Assembly: GCA_965222005.1 (NCBI GenBank)
Contig: OZ244935.1
Coordinates: 2,976,001-3,040,000, forward strand
Source: CBDCTM01 sp965222005
GTDB lineage: Bacteria; Bacteroidota; Bacteroidia; Chitinophagales; Saprospiraceae
DNA: 64,000 nt
Direction: 5' to 3'
Shown piece by piece: positions 24,821 to 33,604 of the stretch (positions are counted from its first letter, which is position 1; every line of letters starts with the position of its first letter). The position numbers and the translations under genes were made by a program. The notes below the pieces were generated by a model that was not told the origin of the DNA, did not search any database, and was given only the letters and a program-made list of their open reading frames with translations.

Positions 24821-25855
24821 TCAACGGAGGCCCCTCTTCTTCAGGTTTTTGTTATAGCGCCTGATATTAGCCGAATGCCCCGCCATTGATTTGGCAAAAG
24901 AGTGATAGCCAGTGCCGTCACCTTTGGCACAAAAGAAAATGTAATCGTGCTTTTCGGCATCTAGCACCGCATCAATGGCTGCTATGCTGGCCATACTGAT
25001 CGGCCCCGGTGGCAGGCCGGGATACTTGTACGTATTGTAAGGCGAATCCACTTCCAGATGGCGATAGGTAACACGGCGGGTCTGAAAATCGCGTGTGGCG
25101 AACACCACGGTGGGATCGGCCTGTAGGAGCATTCCCTTTTTAAGCCGGTTGAGATATACCCCGGCAATGCGCGGCATTTCGTCTGTTTGATTGGTTTCAC
25201 GCTCCACAATACTGGCCAGCGTGTACACCTCCTGGGGGCTAAGCTCGAGGGCTTGAGCTTTGGCGAGGCGGTCGTTTTTTTTCCAAAATTTGTTGTTCTC
25301 CTTCAACATGCGCTCCACGAACTGAAGCGCATTTTGATTCCAGAAAAACTCATAAGTATTAGGAATAAAGGCACTGATAGCCGTTTCGGGCTGATAGCCA
25401 TGCTCATCCAAAAAGAGTTGGTCAGTGAGCAATTTTAGCAAATCGATAGAATCGGCTTCCAGTATCCGGCCAATTTTTCCGGCAATGTCTTCGGCAAGGC
25501 GTTCGTTGGTAAGCACCACTTTGACGGGCGCCTGTTTTCCACCTCGCAAATGATTGATGAGCTGGCGATTGCTCCAGTTGGCTCCAATTTTAAAACGGCC
25601 CGGCCGCACCCTCGAATTCTTGTAATTCATACGTTCTGCTACCCATAGGAAGGAGGCAGTGTCGATCAGCAAATGCTGTTGATGAAGCGAGCGGAGCACC
25701 TCGCTGAAACCCGCATTGGTAGGGATGTAGAGGTAGCTGCCGGGGGGGAGCCCGGCAGGGGTGTTGGGAGCAAAAATTTGTTGATACTTATTGTATCCAA
25801 TGATAACTCCAAGTAAACCTACGACCAAAAGGGCTATCAAAAAACGCTTGAGCAT
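24821..25855 (-). CDS. mltG: Endolytic murein transglycosylase MltG (YceG-like)
   Basis: This 344-residue protein has one N-terminal membrane segment (LIALLVVGLLGVIIGY) placing the catalytic part in the periplasm. A LysM-like region (SYLYIPTNAGFSEVLRSL...) is followed by the YceG fold with FIPNTYEFFW and the catalytic glutamate Glu218 in ASIVERET. ADPTVVFA, SPYNTYKYPGLPPGPI and YIFFCAKGDGTGYHSF follow, all hallmark segments. It cleaves nascent glycan strands at the membrane and so sets strand length. It lies downstream of panB on the same strand (39-base gap), a probable two-gene transcript. Confidence 0.95.
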   Translation of the reverse strand: MLKRFLIALLVVGLLGVIIGYNKYQQIFAPNTPAGLPPGSYLYIPTNAGFSEVLRSLHQQHLLIDTASFLWVAERMNYKNSRVRPGRFKIGANWSNRQLINHLRGGKQAPVKVVLTNERLAEDIAGKIGRILEADSIDLLKLLTDQLFLDEHGYQPETAISAFIPNTYEFFWNQNALQFVERMLKENNKFWKKNDRLAKAQALELSPQEVYTLASIVERETNQTDEMPRIAGVYLNRLKKGMLLQADPTVVFATRDFQTRRVTYRHLEVDSPYNTYKYPGLPPGPISMASIAAIDAVLDAEKHDYIFFCAKGDGTGYHSFAKSMAGHSANIRRYNKNLKKRGLR

Positions 25856-25894
25856 TTGATTGAGATTAATGAGCTGGACAAAACAGGGAGAGAA

Positions 25895-26710
25895 TCAATA
25901 GGACTCTTTTTTGTTTGGAAAATCCCTGGATTTTACATCTTTAATATACTCCTGCACAGCGTCTTTTATTGTGTCGAAGAGTTCGAGATAACGACGTAAA
26001 AACCGGGGCTGGAAGTCTTTGGTTATGCCCAAAAGGTCGTGGGTAACCAGTACCTGCCCGTCGGTGTGTGGTCCGGCACCGATACCGATGGTAGGTATGG
26101 AGATGCTTTCAGACACCTCTTTGGCCAATTCGGCAGGGATTTTTTCCAACACGATGGCAAAGCAGCCCAACTGCTCGAGCACTTTAGCATCCCGTTTTAG
26201 CTTCTCCGCCTCCTCCTCCTCACGGGCGCGCACTACATAAGTACCGAATTTGTATATCGATTGAGGAGTTAGCCCCAAGTGCCCCATCACAGGCACGCCG
26301 GCAGAGAGAATCCGGCTGATGGAATCGGAAATCTCTTCTCCTCCTTCCAGCTTGACGGCATGTGCTCCGGCTTCTTTCATAATCTTGATGGTGGATGACA
26401 GGGCTTTGGTGGAGTTGCCTTGATAAGAGCCAAAGGGCAGATCGACTACTACCAGCGCCTTGTGGACAGCCCGGATTACGGAAGAGGCGTGGTAGATCAT
26501 CTGATCGAGGGTAATGGGCAGCGTGGTTTCATGGCCGGCCATCACATTGGAGGCAGAGTCACCTACCAACAGTATATCTACGCCGGCCGCGTCGAGGATG
26601 CGGGCCATAGAGTAATCATAGGCGGTAAGCATGCTGATTTTTTCACCGCGTGTTTTCATGGCCTGCAAAACATGCGTAGTGATGCGTTTTACTTCTTTGC
26701 TTACTGACAT
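25895..26710 (-). CDS. panB: 3-methyl-2-oxobutanoate hydroxymethyltransferase
   Basis: The enzyme transfers a hydroxymethyl group from methylene-tetrahydrofolate to alpha-ketoisovalerate, the first committed step of pantothenate (CoA) synthesis. Landmarks: MLTAYDYSMARILDAAGVD, LVGDSASNVMAGHETTLPIT (metal-binding Asp), VVDLPFGSYQ, HAVKLEGG, GVPVMGHLGLTPQSI, VLEKIPAELA (catalytic Glu) and IGIGAGPHTDGQVLV. The chosen ATG gives MSVSKEVKRITTHVL, the usual Bacteroidota start; the longer frame begins with TTG at 26734. The product is cytosolic. The gene is divergent from the S24-family regulator gene. Confidence 0.96.
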   Translation of the reverse strand: MSVSKEVKRITTHVLQAMKTRGEKISMLTAYDYSMARILDAAGVDILLVGDSASNVMAGHETTLPITLDQMIYHASSVIRAVHKALVVVDLPFGSYQGNSTKALSSTIKIMKEAGAHAVKLEGGEEISDSISRILSAGVPVMGHLGLTPQSIYKFGTYVVRAREEEEAEKLKRDAKVLEQLGCFAIVLEKIPAELAKEVSESISIPTIGIGAGPHTDGQVLVTHDLLGITKDFQPRFLRRYLELFDTIKDAVQEYIKDVKSRDFPNKKESY

Positions 26711-26898
26711 GGCATTCAATTTTTCAGGCTGCAAGGTAGGAAATATGTTTAGTAATGCTCAAAAAATAACTCGTTCAGCACCAAAACAGGCTACCCAAAA
26801 TCGGGAATTTAGTTATTGCGCATTACTTAAAAGAAAATAAAGGCGAAGGCCAACCAACTTGTTTGAAATAGGATAAATCAACAAAAAATTAAAAATTA

Positions 26899-26929
26899 TT
26901 TGTTTAATTAAATATTTTGTTTTACCTTG
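26899..26929 (+). promoter_or_regulatory. Promoter of the S24 regulator gene
   Basis: TTTG (26899-26902), 20 bases, then TACCTTG (26923-26929), one base short of TAnnTTTG. It lies 74 bases before the ATG, in a very AT-rich part of the panB-divergent gap. Confidence 0.45.
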
Positions 26930-27003
26930 CGCAAAGAATAAAAATGGCAACATGCTATTGATATTTTCAACACTATTGAATTCACGAAACTAAATCTTCG
27001 ATT

Positions 27004-27744
27004 ATGATTAGAGAAGATCGCATCAAGCTCAACGAGCGTTTTATTCGAGTATTTAATCTTTTGCAGGAACGAGGAGACATTGTGCTCAATGACCGGAACG
27101 GAAAAGGTATGGGTGACTTTGCTGCCAAAATCCTGGGCAATCGGGCCTATGGCCATATTGTACGGGCTTTTCTCAATCCTAATGATAAAAGAGTGCTTGA
27201 TTACCGTCATGCTCGTGCGCTTTGCAGAGAATATGGCGTCAATGAATCTTATATGATTGATGGGCAGGGCAGCCCCTTTGGGATTGATTTGCCAAAGCAA
27301 AATTTTATCAACGACCAAGCTGTGGTACAGGGCAATATTCTTTTTACTACCGTACAGGCATTTGCCGGTTCGGGTGTCGATGTGGGTGGATCAGCCGCTG
27401 AAGATTACGAATATTTTTCACTGCCCGGTGTTAGTGGCGACGGGCTGGTAGCCTTTACCATCGAGGGAAAAAGTATGGAGCCGGTGATCAATGATGGGGA
27501 TATTGTGATCTGTAAGCAAACCGATGGCCTTTATGAAGTAAAGGACAATGAGATTTATGCCGTCAAGCACAATGGATCTTTGTGGATCAAGTATGTTCAA
27601 AAGATCTATGACCCCAAAGGCAAGGTGGTGAAAAAATTAAAATTGATTTCTGCGAACTACCTTGAGTTCGAGCCTTTTGATGCTGAAGTGAACGAGCATA
27701 CCCGTTTATTTAAAGTAATTCGGTTGATAAACAATATCCATTGA
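27004..27744 (+). CDS. LexA-like transcriptional regulator (HTH plus S24 peptidase domain)
   Basis: This 246-residue protein has an N-terminal helical DNA-binding region (about 5-85; GMGDFAAKILGNRAYGHIVRAFLN ... ARALCREYGVNESYM) of XRE type. A linker contains an Ala-Gly pair (QAFAGSG), a possible self-cleavage site. The S24 domain has Ser157 (GKSMEP) and Lys196 (LWIKYV) as the catalytic dyad, plus NDGDIVIC around the active site. Known relatives are repressors that cleave themselves when RecA is activated, or act in stress and phage control; whether this one is RecA-responsive cannot be told. A second, HTH-less S24 gene follows at 28236. Confidence 0.88.
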   Translation: MIREDRIKLNERFIRVFNLLQERGDIVLNDRNGKGMGDFAAKILGNRAYGHIVRAFLNPNDKRVLDYRHARALCREYGVNESYMIDGQGSPFGIDLPKQNFINDQAVVQGNILFTTVQAFAGSGVDVGGSAAEDYEYFSLPGVSGDGLVAFTIEGKSMEPVINDGDIVICKQTDGLYEVKDNEIYAVKHNGSLWIKYVQKIYDPKGKVVKKLKLISANYLEFEPFDAEVNEHTRLFKVIRLINNIH

Positions 27745-27816
27745 TCGGATCGGCATAACCAACCTATACCTACCCGCCTGCCTGGTGGCAGTGAGGTACT
27801 GAAGCTGAATTTATTA

Positions 27817-27875
27817 AGGGAGTTGGCAATTAATAAAATACGCAAAATGATCAGGTTATTATTTTCCAATTCCCT
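27817..27875. repeat. 20-bp imperfect inverted repeat after the LexA-like gene
   Basis: Arms 27817-27836 (AGGGAGTTGGCAATTAATAA) and 27856-27875 pair at 17 of 20 positions around a 19-base spacer. It begins 72 bases after the stop codon. It could be a terminator-like hairpin without a T tract, or an operator for the upstream repressor. Confidence 0.45.
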
Positions 27876-27999
27876 GAATTTGAAAAATCACCAATAAATT
27901 CACCATCCCGGATAGTTGATTAATGGTAGGAAAAACCGAATGGGGGAAAGCACTGCAAACCACATTAACTTTATTTACTACTAGAGTGATCTCATAAAT

Positions 28000-28040
28000 C
28001 TGGTGCGGAGCAGTATTTCGCACCAGCCTTTGAATACTGC
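28000..28040 (+). promoter_or_regulatory. Candidate pseudoknot-forming RNA element between the two S24 genes
   Basis: Two interleaved perfect 8-bp complementarities lie within 41 bases. CTGGTGCG (28000-28007) pairs with CGCACCAG (28019-28026). GCAGTATT (28010-28017), inside that hairpin's loop, pairs with AATACTGC (28033-28040). This is the connectivity of an H-type pseudoknot, or of two alternative hairpins. It ends 13 bases before the ATG of a small ORF and about 195 before the second S24 gene. Function is not known. Confidence 0.45.
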
Positions 28041-28053
28041 CTGACCCGCCGGA

Positions 28054-28209
28054 ATGGAGAAGGGCTATTGTATGGCTATGCCTGAAGTAAAGGAAATGGA
28101 GATGGTTGCAGAGGAATCGAATGGAATCAAGGGAGATGTGCAATCTCCAAACACGCTCTTACTTAAAGCAATACATTGGATTAAGTTGTTAGTACAGCAG
28201 GTTTTGTAA
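28054..28209 (+). CDS. Possible small ORF upstream of the second S24 gene
   Basis: ATG at 28054 to TAA at 28209, 51 codons. The product begins MEKGYCMAMPEVKEMEM and ends in an amphipathic stretch (LLLKAIHWIKLLVQQVL). No recognised family and no clear ribosome binding site. It begins just after the candidate pseudoknot and stops 26 bases before the next ATG. It may be a genuine small protein, a leader ORF or chance. Confidence 0.3.
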   Translation: MEKGYCMAMPEVKEMEMVAEESNGIKGDVQSPNTLLLKAIHWIKLLVQQVL

Positions 28210-28235
28210 CTAGTTGATTTTCAATTCTTTATGAA

Positions 28236-28658
28236 ATGAGTTTTGGTGCAAATCAAAAATCCGGAAAGCAGGAAGTCCTGGCTGTAGGCAATACCTTCGA
28301 TCTTGACCTGGAGCTTGAAGCCTTTGTAAATAGTTTCCATATTCCTGGTCTGGATGATCAGCTGATTGCCTTTCAAGTGCAGGGCAATAGCATGGCTCCC
28401 ACGATCCAATCAGGTGATTTGGTAATCTGTACACTATTGGAAAACATCAACGAAATAGTGGATAATGGCCTATATGTAATCATCACTCAAAAGGCTATTT
28501 GGATGAAACGTGTGAAAAAAACGCTCTCCGGTCAGGGAATATGGACACATTTACAGCTTTTTTCGGAAAATTCAACTGAGCAGGAACCCTTTCTGCTTGC
28601 TGTATCAGAAGTGGAAAAAGCACTAAAGGTAAAACAAAGGCTAACTACCCTGGCATGA
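28236..28658 (+). CDS. UmuD-like stand-alone S24 domain protein
   Basis: This 140-residue protein corresponds to the S24 half of the preceding regulator without its HTH. FHIPGL...QVQGNSMAPTIQSGDLVICT holds Ser52 and AIWMKRVKK holds Lys91. The Ser-Lys spacing (39) equals that of the neighbour (157 to 196), and both share the F/Y-x-L/I-P-G approach to the active site, so they look paralogous. Length and architecture match UmuD (about 139 residues), but I see no Ala-Gly cleavage site in the first 40 residues and no umuC-type polymerase gene nearby. Role: UmuD-like, a decoy partner for the regulator, or a remnant; undecided. Confidence 0.7.
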   Translation: MSFGANQKSGKQEVLAVGNTFDLDLELEAFVNSFHIPGLDDQLIAFQVQGNSMAPTIQSGDLVICTLLENINEIVDNGLYVIITQKAIWMKRVKKTLSGQGIWTHLQLFSENSTEQEPFLLAVSEVEKALKVKQRLTTLA

Positions 28659-28797
28659 GTGTGGGCCGGGCACTTTTCTTTGCCCAGGTGAATATCATCG
28701 GGGACAAAAAGTATTCGACAAAAGGACTAATATCCAGCTGAGCACCTAAGAATATCCTGCTGTTTTTGATGCTCCGAATGGAGTCATATCCAATAAC

Positions 28798-28830
28798 TCC
28801 CGGGTTGAATGCAATCCGGGGGTTTATTTT
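28798..28830 (+). terminator. Intrinsic terminator after the UmuD-like gene
   Basis: CCCGGGTTG / CAATCCGGG around a short loop (one G-T pair) is followed by GGTTTATTTT on the plus strand. It sits at the convergent end with rlmB, overlapping its last codons. Confidence 0.75.
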
Positions 28831-29567
28831 GCTCTTCGTTGTCGGTTTATTTCATATAAGATGATCCCACCCGCCACACTTACATTGAGCGAGTCGGTAT
28901 TGCCCTGCTGAGGAATGATAAAAGTCTCATCGGACAAGTTGCGATGCCGTGGCTGAATACCCTTTCCCTCCGATCCCAAAATGATAGCCGTAGGACCACT
29001 AAAATCCATAGCCTGCAATTCATTTCGGGCCCTCAAATCACTGGCGAAAACCTGAACCCCCGATATTTTCAACAATTCAATAGCCTTTGCCAGGTTGCGT
29101 TCGCGGCAAACCGATATTTGCAGCAAAGCACCTGCCGAGCTTTTTACCGCATCGGCATTGATCTGAGCAGCCCCCTTCATAGGCACTACCAGACAATGTA
29201 CACCCAGGCACTCAGCCGTTCTGGCAATGGCCCCAAAATTCCTGACATCTGTGATGCCGTCCAACAATACAACCAATGGAGTCTCAGAGCGTTCATAGAT
29301 CAGCGGTAAGAGTTGATCGAGCTGCTGATACTGAATAGCTGAAAGTAAAGCAATTACTCCCTGGTGATTGCCGCCGGTCATGCGTCCCAGCTTTTCACGG
29401 GGTACCAGTTGAACAGGAACCTTCTGCTCCTTGGCAGCATCAAACAAATGTCGTTTGAAATCTCCAGGCAAGCCTTTCTGTAAAAAGACTTTATCAATAG
29501 CGCGGCCGGTTAACAAGGCTTCCAGCACCGGGTGTCGCCCAAAAATGAGCATCTTATCTTTGGCCAT
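28824..29567 (-). CDS. rlmB: SpoU-family 23S rRNA 2'-O-methyltransferase (RlmB type)
   Basis: This 247-residue SPOUT-class SAM-dependent enzyme carries an N-terminal L30e-like substrate-binding domain (MLIFGRHPVLEALLTGRAIDKVFL ... NHQGVIALL). The trefoil-knot catalytic domain has motif 1 DVRNFGAIARTAE, motif 2 AIILGSEGKGI and motif 3 DSLNVSVAGGIILYE. RlmB methylates G2251 in the peptidyl-transferase loop of 23S rRNA. Close relatives with other rRNA/tRNA targets exist, so the exact site is inferred. It is divergent from the M36 peptidase gene. Confidence 0.92.
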   Translation of the reverse strand: MAKDKMLIFGRHPVLEALLTGRAIDKVFLQKGLPGDFKRHLFDAAKEQKVPVQLVPREKLGRMTGGNHQGVIALLSAIQYQQLDQLLPLIYERSETPLVVLLDGITDVRNFGAIARTAECLGVHCLVVPMKGAAQINADAVKSSAGALLQISVCRERNLAKAIELLKISGVQVFASDLRARNELQAMDFSGPTAIILGSEGKGIQPRHRNLSDETFIIPQQGNTDSLNVSVAGGIILYEINRQRRAK

Positions 29568-29799
29568 ATAGTATGAATGCTAATGAAGGAAGTATTTGTT
29601 TTGAGTAATTTTTAATCAACTTCAATAAATTATTTGCCCAATTGTCGTGCAACCTTAATAAAATTTATGGAATCCCCCAATTACTACCACTTTTATTAGC
29701 TATTTTTACCAGCGTATATAATCTTCCAGGTCAAGATTCACAAATTCCGGCTTGGAGGACTATAGATAGAATATTAACTAAACAAAACCTCCATTAAAG

Positions 29800-32700
29800 A
29801 TGAGCTTTAAAAATGCTACAATTTTTCAATTTTTACTGCTGGCAATTGGTCTGATTATTGGCTTTGAAGCCACCGCCCAGCAACAAACACCAATGGACAT
29901 CGCCTTGCGGCATTTGGAAAGCAATGCCGAAAAGTGGGGCTTGTCTGCCGATGATATTTCAGATATCGGACTTTCCGATCTTTACGTTACCAAACACAAT
30001 GGAGTAACCCATGTATTTCTCAACCAGCAATATCAGGGTATAGAAGTGCATCATGCAATAGTAAACATTGCCGTCACTCCGCAAGGAAAGACTTATACAA
30101 CTGGGCATCGCTTTGTGAAGGACTTGGCTTCCAAAGTAGTAGCTCCGGCTGCTAATATTGAACCTGCTGAAGCAGTGATGGGCGCCGCGAAGCATTTGGG
30201 CGTGTCCATTAAAGGTTCGCTTGAAGTGATGGAAAGTTCTCGAGAGGATTTGTATCTTTTTGAACCAGGTGATTTTGCTAAGCAAACCATTCGGGTAAAG
30301 AAAATGTACTTCCCACATGAGGATGGAAGAATATATCCGGTGTGGAATGTCTTATTCGATGTAGCAAAAAGCAACGACTATTGGGACCTCCAGATCAGAG
30401 CAACCGATGGTGTAGTATTGGATAAGTTGAATTATTCGGTTGAATGTAGATTCCATGAGAACGCCTACCACAATCATGATGCAGCTTGCAGGGACATAAA
30501 TGCTCAAAAAGCAGCTCGCCAAAGCGTGGACATTGAGGAGGCCTTAACCCAGATAAACAGTGCGGTTGGCAGCTATCGGGTGTTTGCCTTGCCTGATGAG
30601 AGCCCCAATCATGGTTCCCACCAATTGGTGGTAGATCCGGCACAGCCTGTAGGCTCTCCCTATGGCTGGCATGATACAGATGGCGTTGACGGTGCAGAAT
30701 ATACTATTACCAGAGGAAATAATACCCATTCTTATTTAGATTGGGATGACATCGACGCCTCTTCTAATGATGAGCCGGATGGTGGTGCCGGGCTGGTCTT
30801 CGACTTTCCATATGTCGATAATGTTGAACCAGACTCCAACCGACACGCAGCAGTCATAAACCTGTTTTATTGTGTAAATACCGTGCATGATTTTACGTAT
30901 CGCTATGGCTTCGACGAAGCTGCCGGCAATTTTCAACAAAATAATTACGGAAACGGAGGCATTGGCGGCGATCCTCTGCAAGCTGAAGCACAAGATGGAT
31001 TCAATATCGGCAATACCAATAATGCCAATTACAGTGGAGGGCCTGACGGCACGACTGCCAGAATTCAGATGTTTGCCTGGTCCAGTGATTTTGGGAGCAA
31101 GCTATTGCATGTAAATGCACCGAGCTCGATAAAAGGCAGCTATGAAACCGGCATAACCAATGGCTGGGGATTACAGATAACAGAAACGGATACGGTTCGC
31201 GGAGAAGTTGTTATTGTCAATGATGGTACTGCAGCTCCCTATATTACCGATGGATGTGAAGACCTGGATAATGCCAGCGAATTGGACAATAAAATTGCTC
31301 TGATTGACCGGGGTGGCTGCGAGTTTGGATTTAAAGCATTGCAAGTACAAGAGGCAGGCGCTGTGGGTGTAATCATTTGTAATTTCGAAGATGCCACCAT
31401 CTTTATGGGAGCAGGTGCTGTAGGCGGACAAGTGACTATTCCCGTACTCTCTATTTCCAGCATTGATTGTGCTACCATTCGCCAGTTTGCCGGTACCGGC
31501 CTCGATGTAACCTTCAAAGTTTTACCAACCGTAGGGCCTGATTTTCTGGATGGTGACTTTGACAATGGTATTATCGCCCACGAGTATGGTCATGGAGTAT
31601 CCGCACGACTAATTGGTGGCCCAAGTGTCAGCAGCTGTGTGTTTAGTGGTGAAACGGCCTCTGAAGGCATTAGTGACTTGATGACTTTGATTACTACTGT
31701 AAAGCCTGGAGATACGGGCGACATGCGTAGAGGTGTGGGTACTTTTGCTATCGGAGAAGAGGTGGATGGCCGGGGTATTCGTCGCTTTCCCTATTCAACG
31801 GATATGAACATCAACCCGCTTACTTATGGCGACTTGGCCACCAGCAATGGAGTACATGCCATGGGAGAAGTATGGACTACCGTAATGTGGGATCTTCATT
31901 GGGCATTTGTGGAGGAATATGGTTTTGATGCTGACCTGATCAATGGCAATGGGGGCAACAATACCTTTGTTCAGTTGATGATGGATGGTATGAAACTGTC
32001 TCCTTGCGAGCCGGGATATTTAGATTTGCGCGATGCGGTACTGAAAGCAGATACAATCAATAACAATGCTGAAAACAGCTGTATGATCTGGGGCGTTTTT
32101 GCCCGCCGGGGTATGGGATATTTCGCCGATCAGGGAACTACAGAGAGTTCGACAGATCAATTGGAAAATTTTGATTCTTTCCCCCTTTGCGTTCCTGAGC
32201 TGAAAATAAGCAAAACAGTAACCCCTCTGATCAATGCGGGAGATGATATCGATGTGACGCTAAATGTGCTCAATCACAAGCCCGATGCAGCAACCAATGT
32301 AATTGTGACGGACGAGTTGCCGAATGGTGTTAGCTATGTGGCAGGTTCCGTATCCGGCGGTTATACCGCAACCGTGAATGGCAGCATGCTGTCTATCGAA
32401 ATTGGCGAAATGGCGAGCCTGGCAGAAATCGAGCTGACGTACAAACTCTCCTCCGATGACAATCGTTTCTCTATCCAGCGCTGGTTTGATCCGGTGAATG
32501 ATAACAGCAAGTGGTTTGCCCGTCCGATTACTTCGCCCGATCCCGGCAATAACTGGGAATTCAACGGAGTTGACTCTTATTCTGGCGATAATAGCTGGGC
32601 TGTTCCATTCATCGAAGAAACGAGCGTACAGCAATTAATCACCATTGATCCAATCTCCATTAATGGTGCTAATCCGGTAATTCGCTTTTTCCATCGCTAC

Positions 32701-33399
32701 GACTCTCGCCCTGGCACCGATGGTGGCATTATCGAAGTTACCAAAGATGACGATCCTTTATCCGGTACCTGGGAAAGGGTGGATGACCAATTTATTCGCA
32801 ATGGTTACCCGATCCCGATATCCTATTTCACCTTCGTAATACCCAATATTTCAGCATTTTCAGGCAATAGCGGTGATTGGGCGGCTACCTACCTGGACCT
32901 AAGCGATTATGCAGGGGAGAGCGTATTTCTCCGTTTCAACTTTGCCATCGATGGGGATGTTGCATTTGACGGTAGTACCCACCAGGGCTGGTTTGTGGAT
33001 GATATTGAGTTGATGAATTTGGTTAGCTATAATGGGGAAGTCTGTGTTACCAGCGATGAAGGAGATATGGCTTGTGCCATCGCCAAGGAGCGCGGTACCA
33101 TTGTGGAGTCTCAAATCGGAACTGCGGTGAATGATCCTGTTGACAAAAGTGTAGAGATGAACATCTTCCCCAATCCGGCTGACGATCAGCTCACCGTGTA
33201 CATTGCCAGTGATGTACAAAAGGATGCCGAGCTCAGCCTGATGAGCCTTGACGGTCGCGAGCTGATGAGCAAAGCTATCGTTTTGACGGAGTTTGCCAAG
33301 GCGCACCAGCTCAATCTAAGTCAGATAGCAGGTGGCTTTTACTTTGTGAAAGTGACCACTGCGCAGGGTGTGCGGGTCGAGAAAGTGGTGGTTAGATAA
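29800..33399 (+). CDS. Secreted M36 (fungalysin) metallopeptidase with T9SS type A sorting domain
   Basis: This 1199-residue protein has a signal peptide (LLLAIGLIIGFEATAQ) and an FTP-type propeptide (about 35-150). The M36 catalytic domain contains the zinc motif HEYGHG near residue 594 and the downstream ETASEGISDLMT glutamate ligand. A PA domain is inserted ahead of the active site (about 470-570, IALIDRGGCEFGFKALQVQEAGAVGVIICN). A DUF11-like beta domain (about 805-885) and a jelly-roll-like region with WFVDDIEL follow. The C-terminal type A sorting domain (NIFPNPADDQLTVYI ... GGFYFVKVTTAQGVRVEKVVV) marks it for T9SS export and surface attachment or release. Its job is extracellular protein degradation. 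A terminator follows. Confidence 0.95.
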   Translation: MSFKNATIFQFLLLAIGLIIGFEATAQQQTPMDIALRHLESNAEKWGLSADDISDIGLSDLYVTKHNGVTHVFLNQQYQGIEVHHAIVNIAVTPQGKTYTTGHRFVKDLASKVVAPAANIEPAEAVMGAAKHLGVSIKGSLEVMESSREDLYLFEPGDFAKQTIRVKKMYFPHEDGRIYPVWNVLFDVAKSNDYWDLQIRATDGVVLDKLNYSVECRFHENAYHNHDAACRDINAQKAARQSVDIEEALTQINSAVGSYRVFALPDESPNHGSHQLVVDPAQPVGSPYGWHDTDGVDGAEYTITRGNNTHSYLDWDDIDASSNDEPDGGAGLVFDFPYVDNVEPDSNRHAAVINLFYCVNTVHDFTYRYGFDEAAGNFQQNNYGNGGIGGDPLQAEAQDGFNIGNTNNANYSGGPDGTTARIQMFAWSSDFGSKLLHVNAPSSIKGSYETGITNGWGLQITETDTVRGEVVIVNDGTAAPYITDGCEDLDNASELDNKIALIDRGGCEFGFKALQVQEAGAVGVIICNFEDATIFMGAGAVGGQVTIPVLSISSIDCATIRQFAGTGLDVTFKVLPTVGPDFLDGDFDNGIIAHEYGHGVSARLIGGPSVSSCVFSGETASEGISDLMTLITTVKPGDTGDMRRGVGTFAIGEEVDGRGIRRFPYSTDMNINPLTYGDLATSNGVHAMGEVWTTVMWDLHWAFVEEYGFDADLINGNGGNNTFVQLMMDGMKLSPCEPGYLDLRDAVLKADTINNNAENSCMIWGVFARRGMGYFADQGTTESSTDQLENFDSFPLCVPELKISKTVTPLINAGDDIDVTLNVLNHKPDAATNVIVTDELPNGVSYVAGSVSGGYTATVNGSMLSIEIGEMASLAEIELTYKLSSDDNRFSIQRWFDPVNDNSKWFARPITSPDPGNNWEFNGVDSYSGDNSWAVPFIEETSVQQLITIDPISINGANPVIRFFHRYDSRPGTDGGIIEVTKDDDPLSGTWERVDDQFIRNGYPIPISYFTFVIPNISAFSGNSGDWAATYLDLSDYAGESVFLRFNFAIDGDVAFDGSTHQGWFVDDIELMNLVSYNGEVCVTSDEGDMACAIAKERGTIVESQIGTAVNDPVDKSVEMNIFPNPADDQLTVYIASDVQKDAELSLMSLDGRELMSKAIVLTEFAKAHQLNLSQIAGGFYFVKVTTAQGVRVEKVVVR

Positions 33400-33433
33400 A
33401 TCGTTCGCAAAATAGCAGCTTTCAGCAAGCCGG

Positions 33434-33472
33434 GAGGGACAGTTTGGTGCCAAATTGTCCCTCTTGCTTATT
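33434..33472 (+). terminator. Intrinsic terminator after the M36 peptidase gene
   Basis: GAGGGACAGTTTGG / CAAATTGTCCCTC forms a long stem with one G-T pair, followed by TTGCTTATTG. It lies 35 bases after the stop. Confidence 0.8.
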
Positions 33473-33564
33473 GTATAAAAGAGTATGTTCGGATTTTATT
33501 TATTGGCCATTACTAAAATCAAAGCTGTTTCTAAAGTGCAGCTTATTAGCGAAATTTCTTCAAC

Positions 33565-33604
33565 TATATCTATCTCCAAAACCTTGACACTTTTTCTGAC
33601 ACCA
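33565..33604 (+). repeat. Left flanking direct repeat of the island
   Basis: 33565-33594 matches 54549-54578 at 28 of 30 positions (shared core CCAAAACCTTGACACTTTT). 33584-33604 matches 54617-54637 exactly over 21 bases. At the left end the two repeats overlap on TTGACACTTTT; at the right end they are 38 bases apart. They bracket an AT-rich segment of about 21 kb and abut a truncated recombinase gene. Confidence 0.7.
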
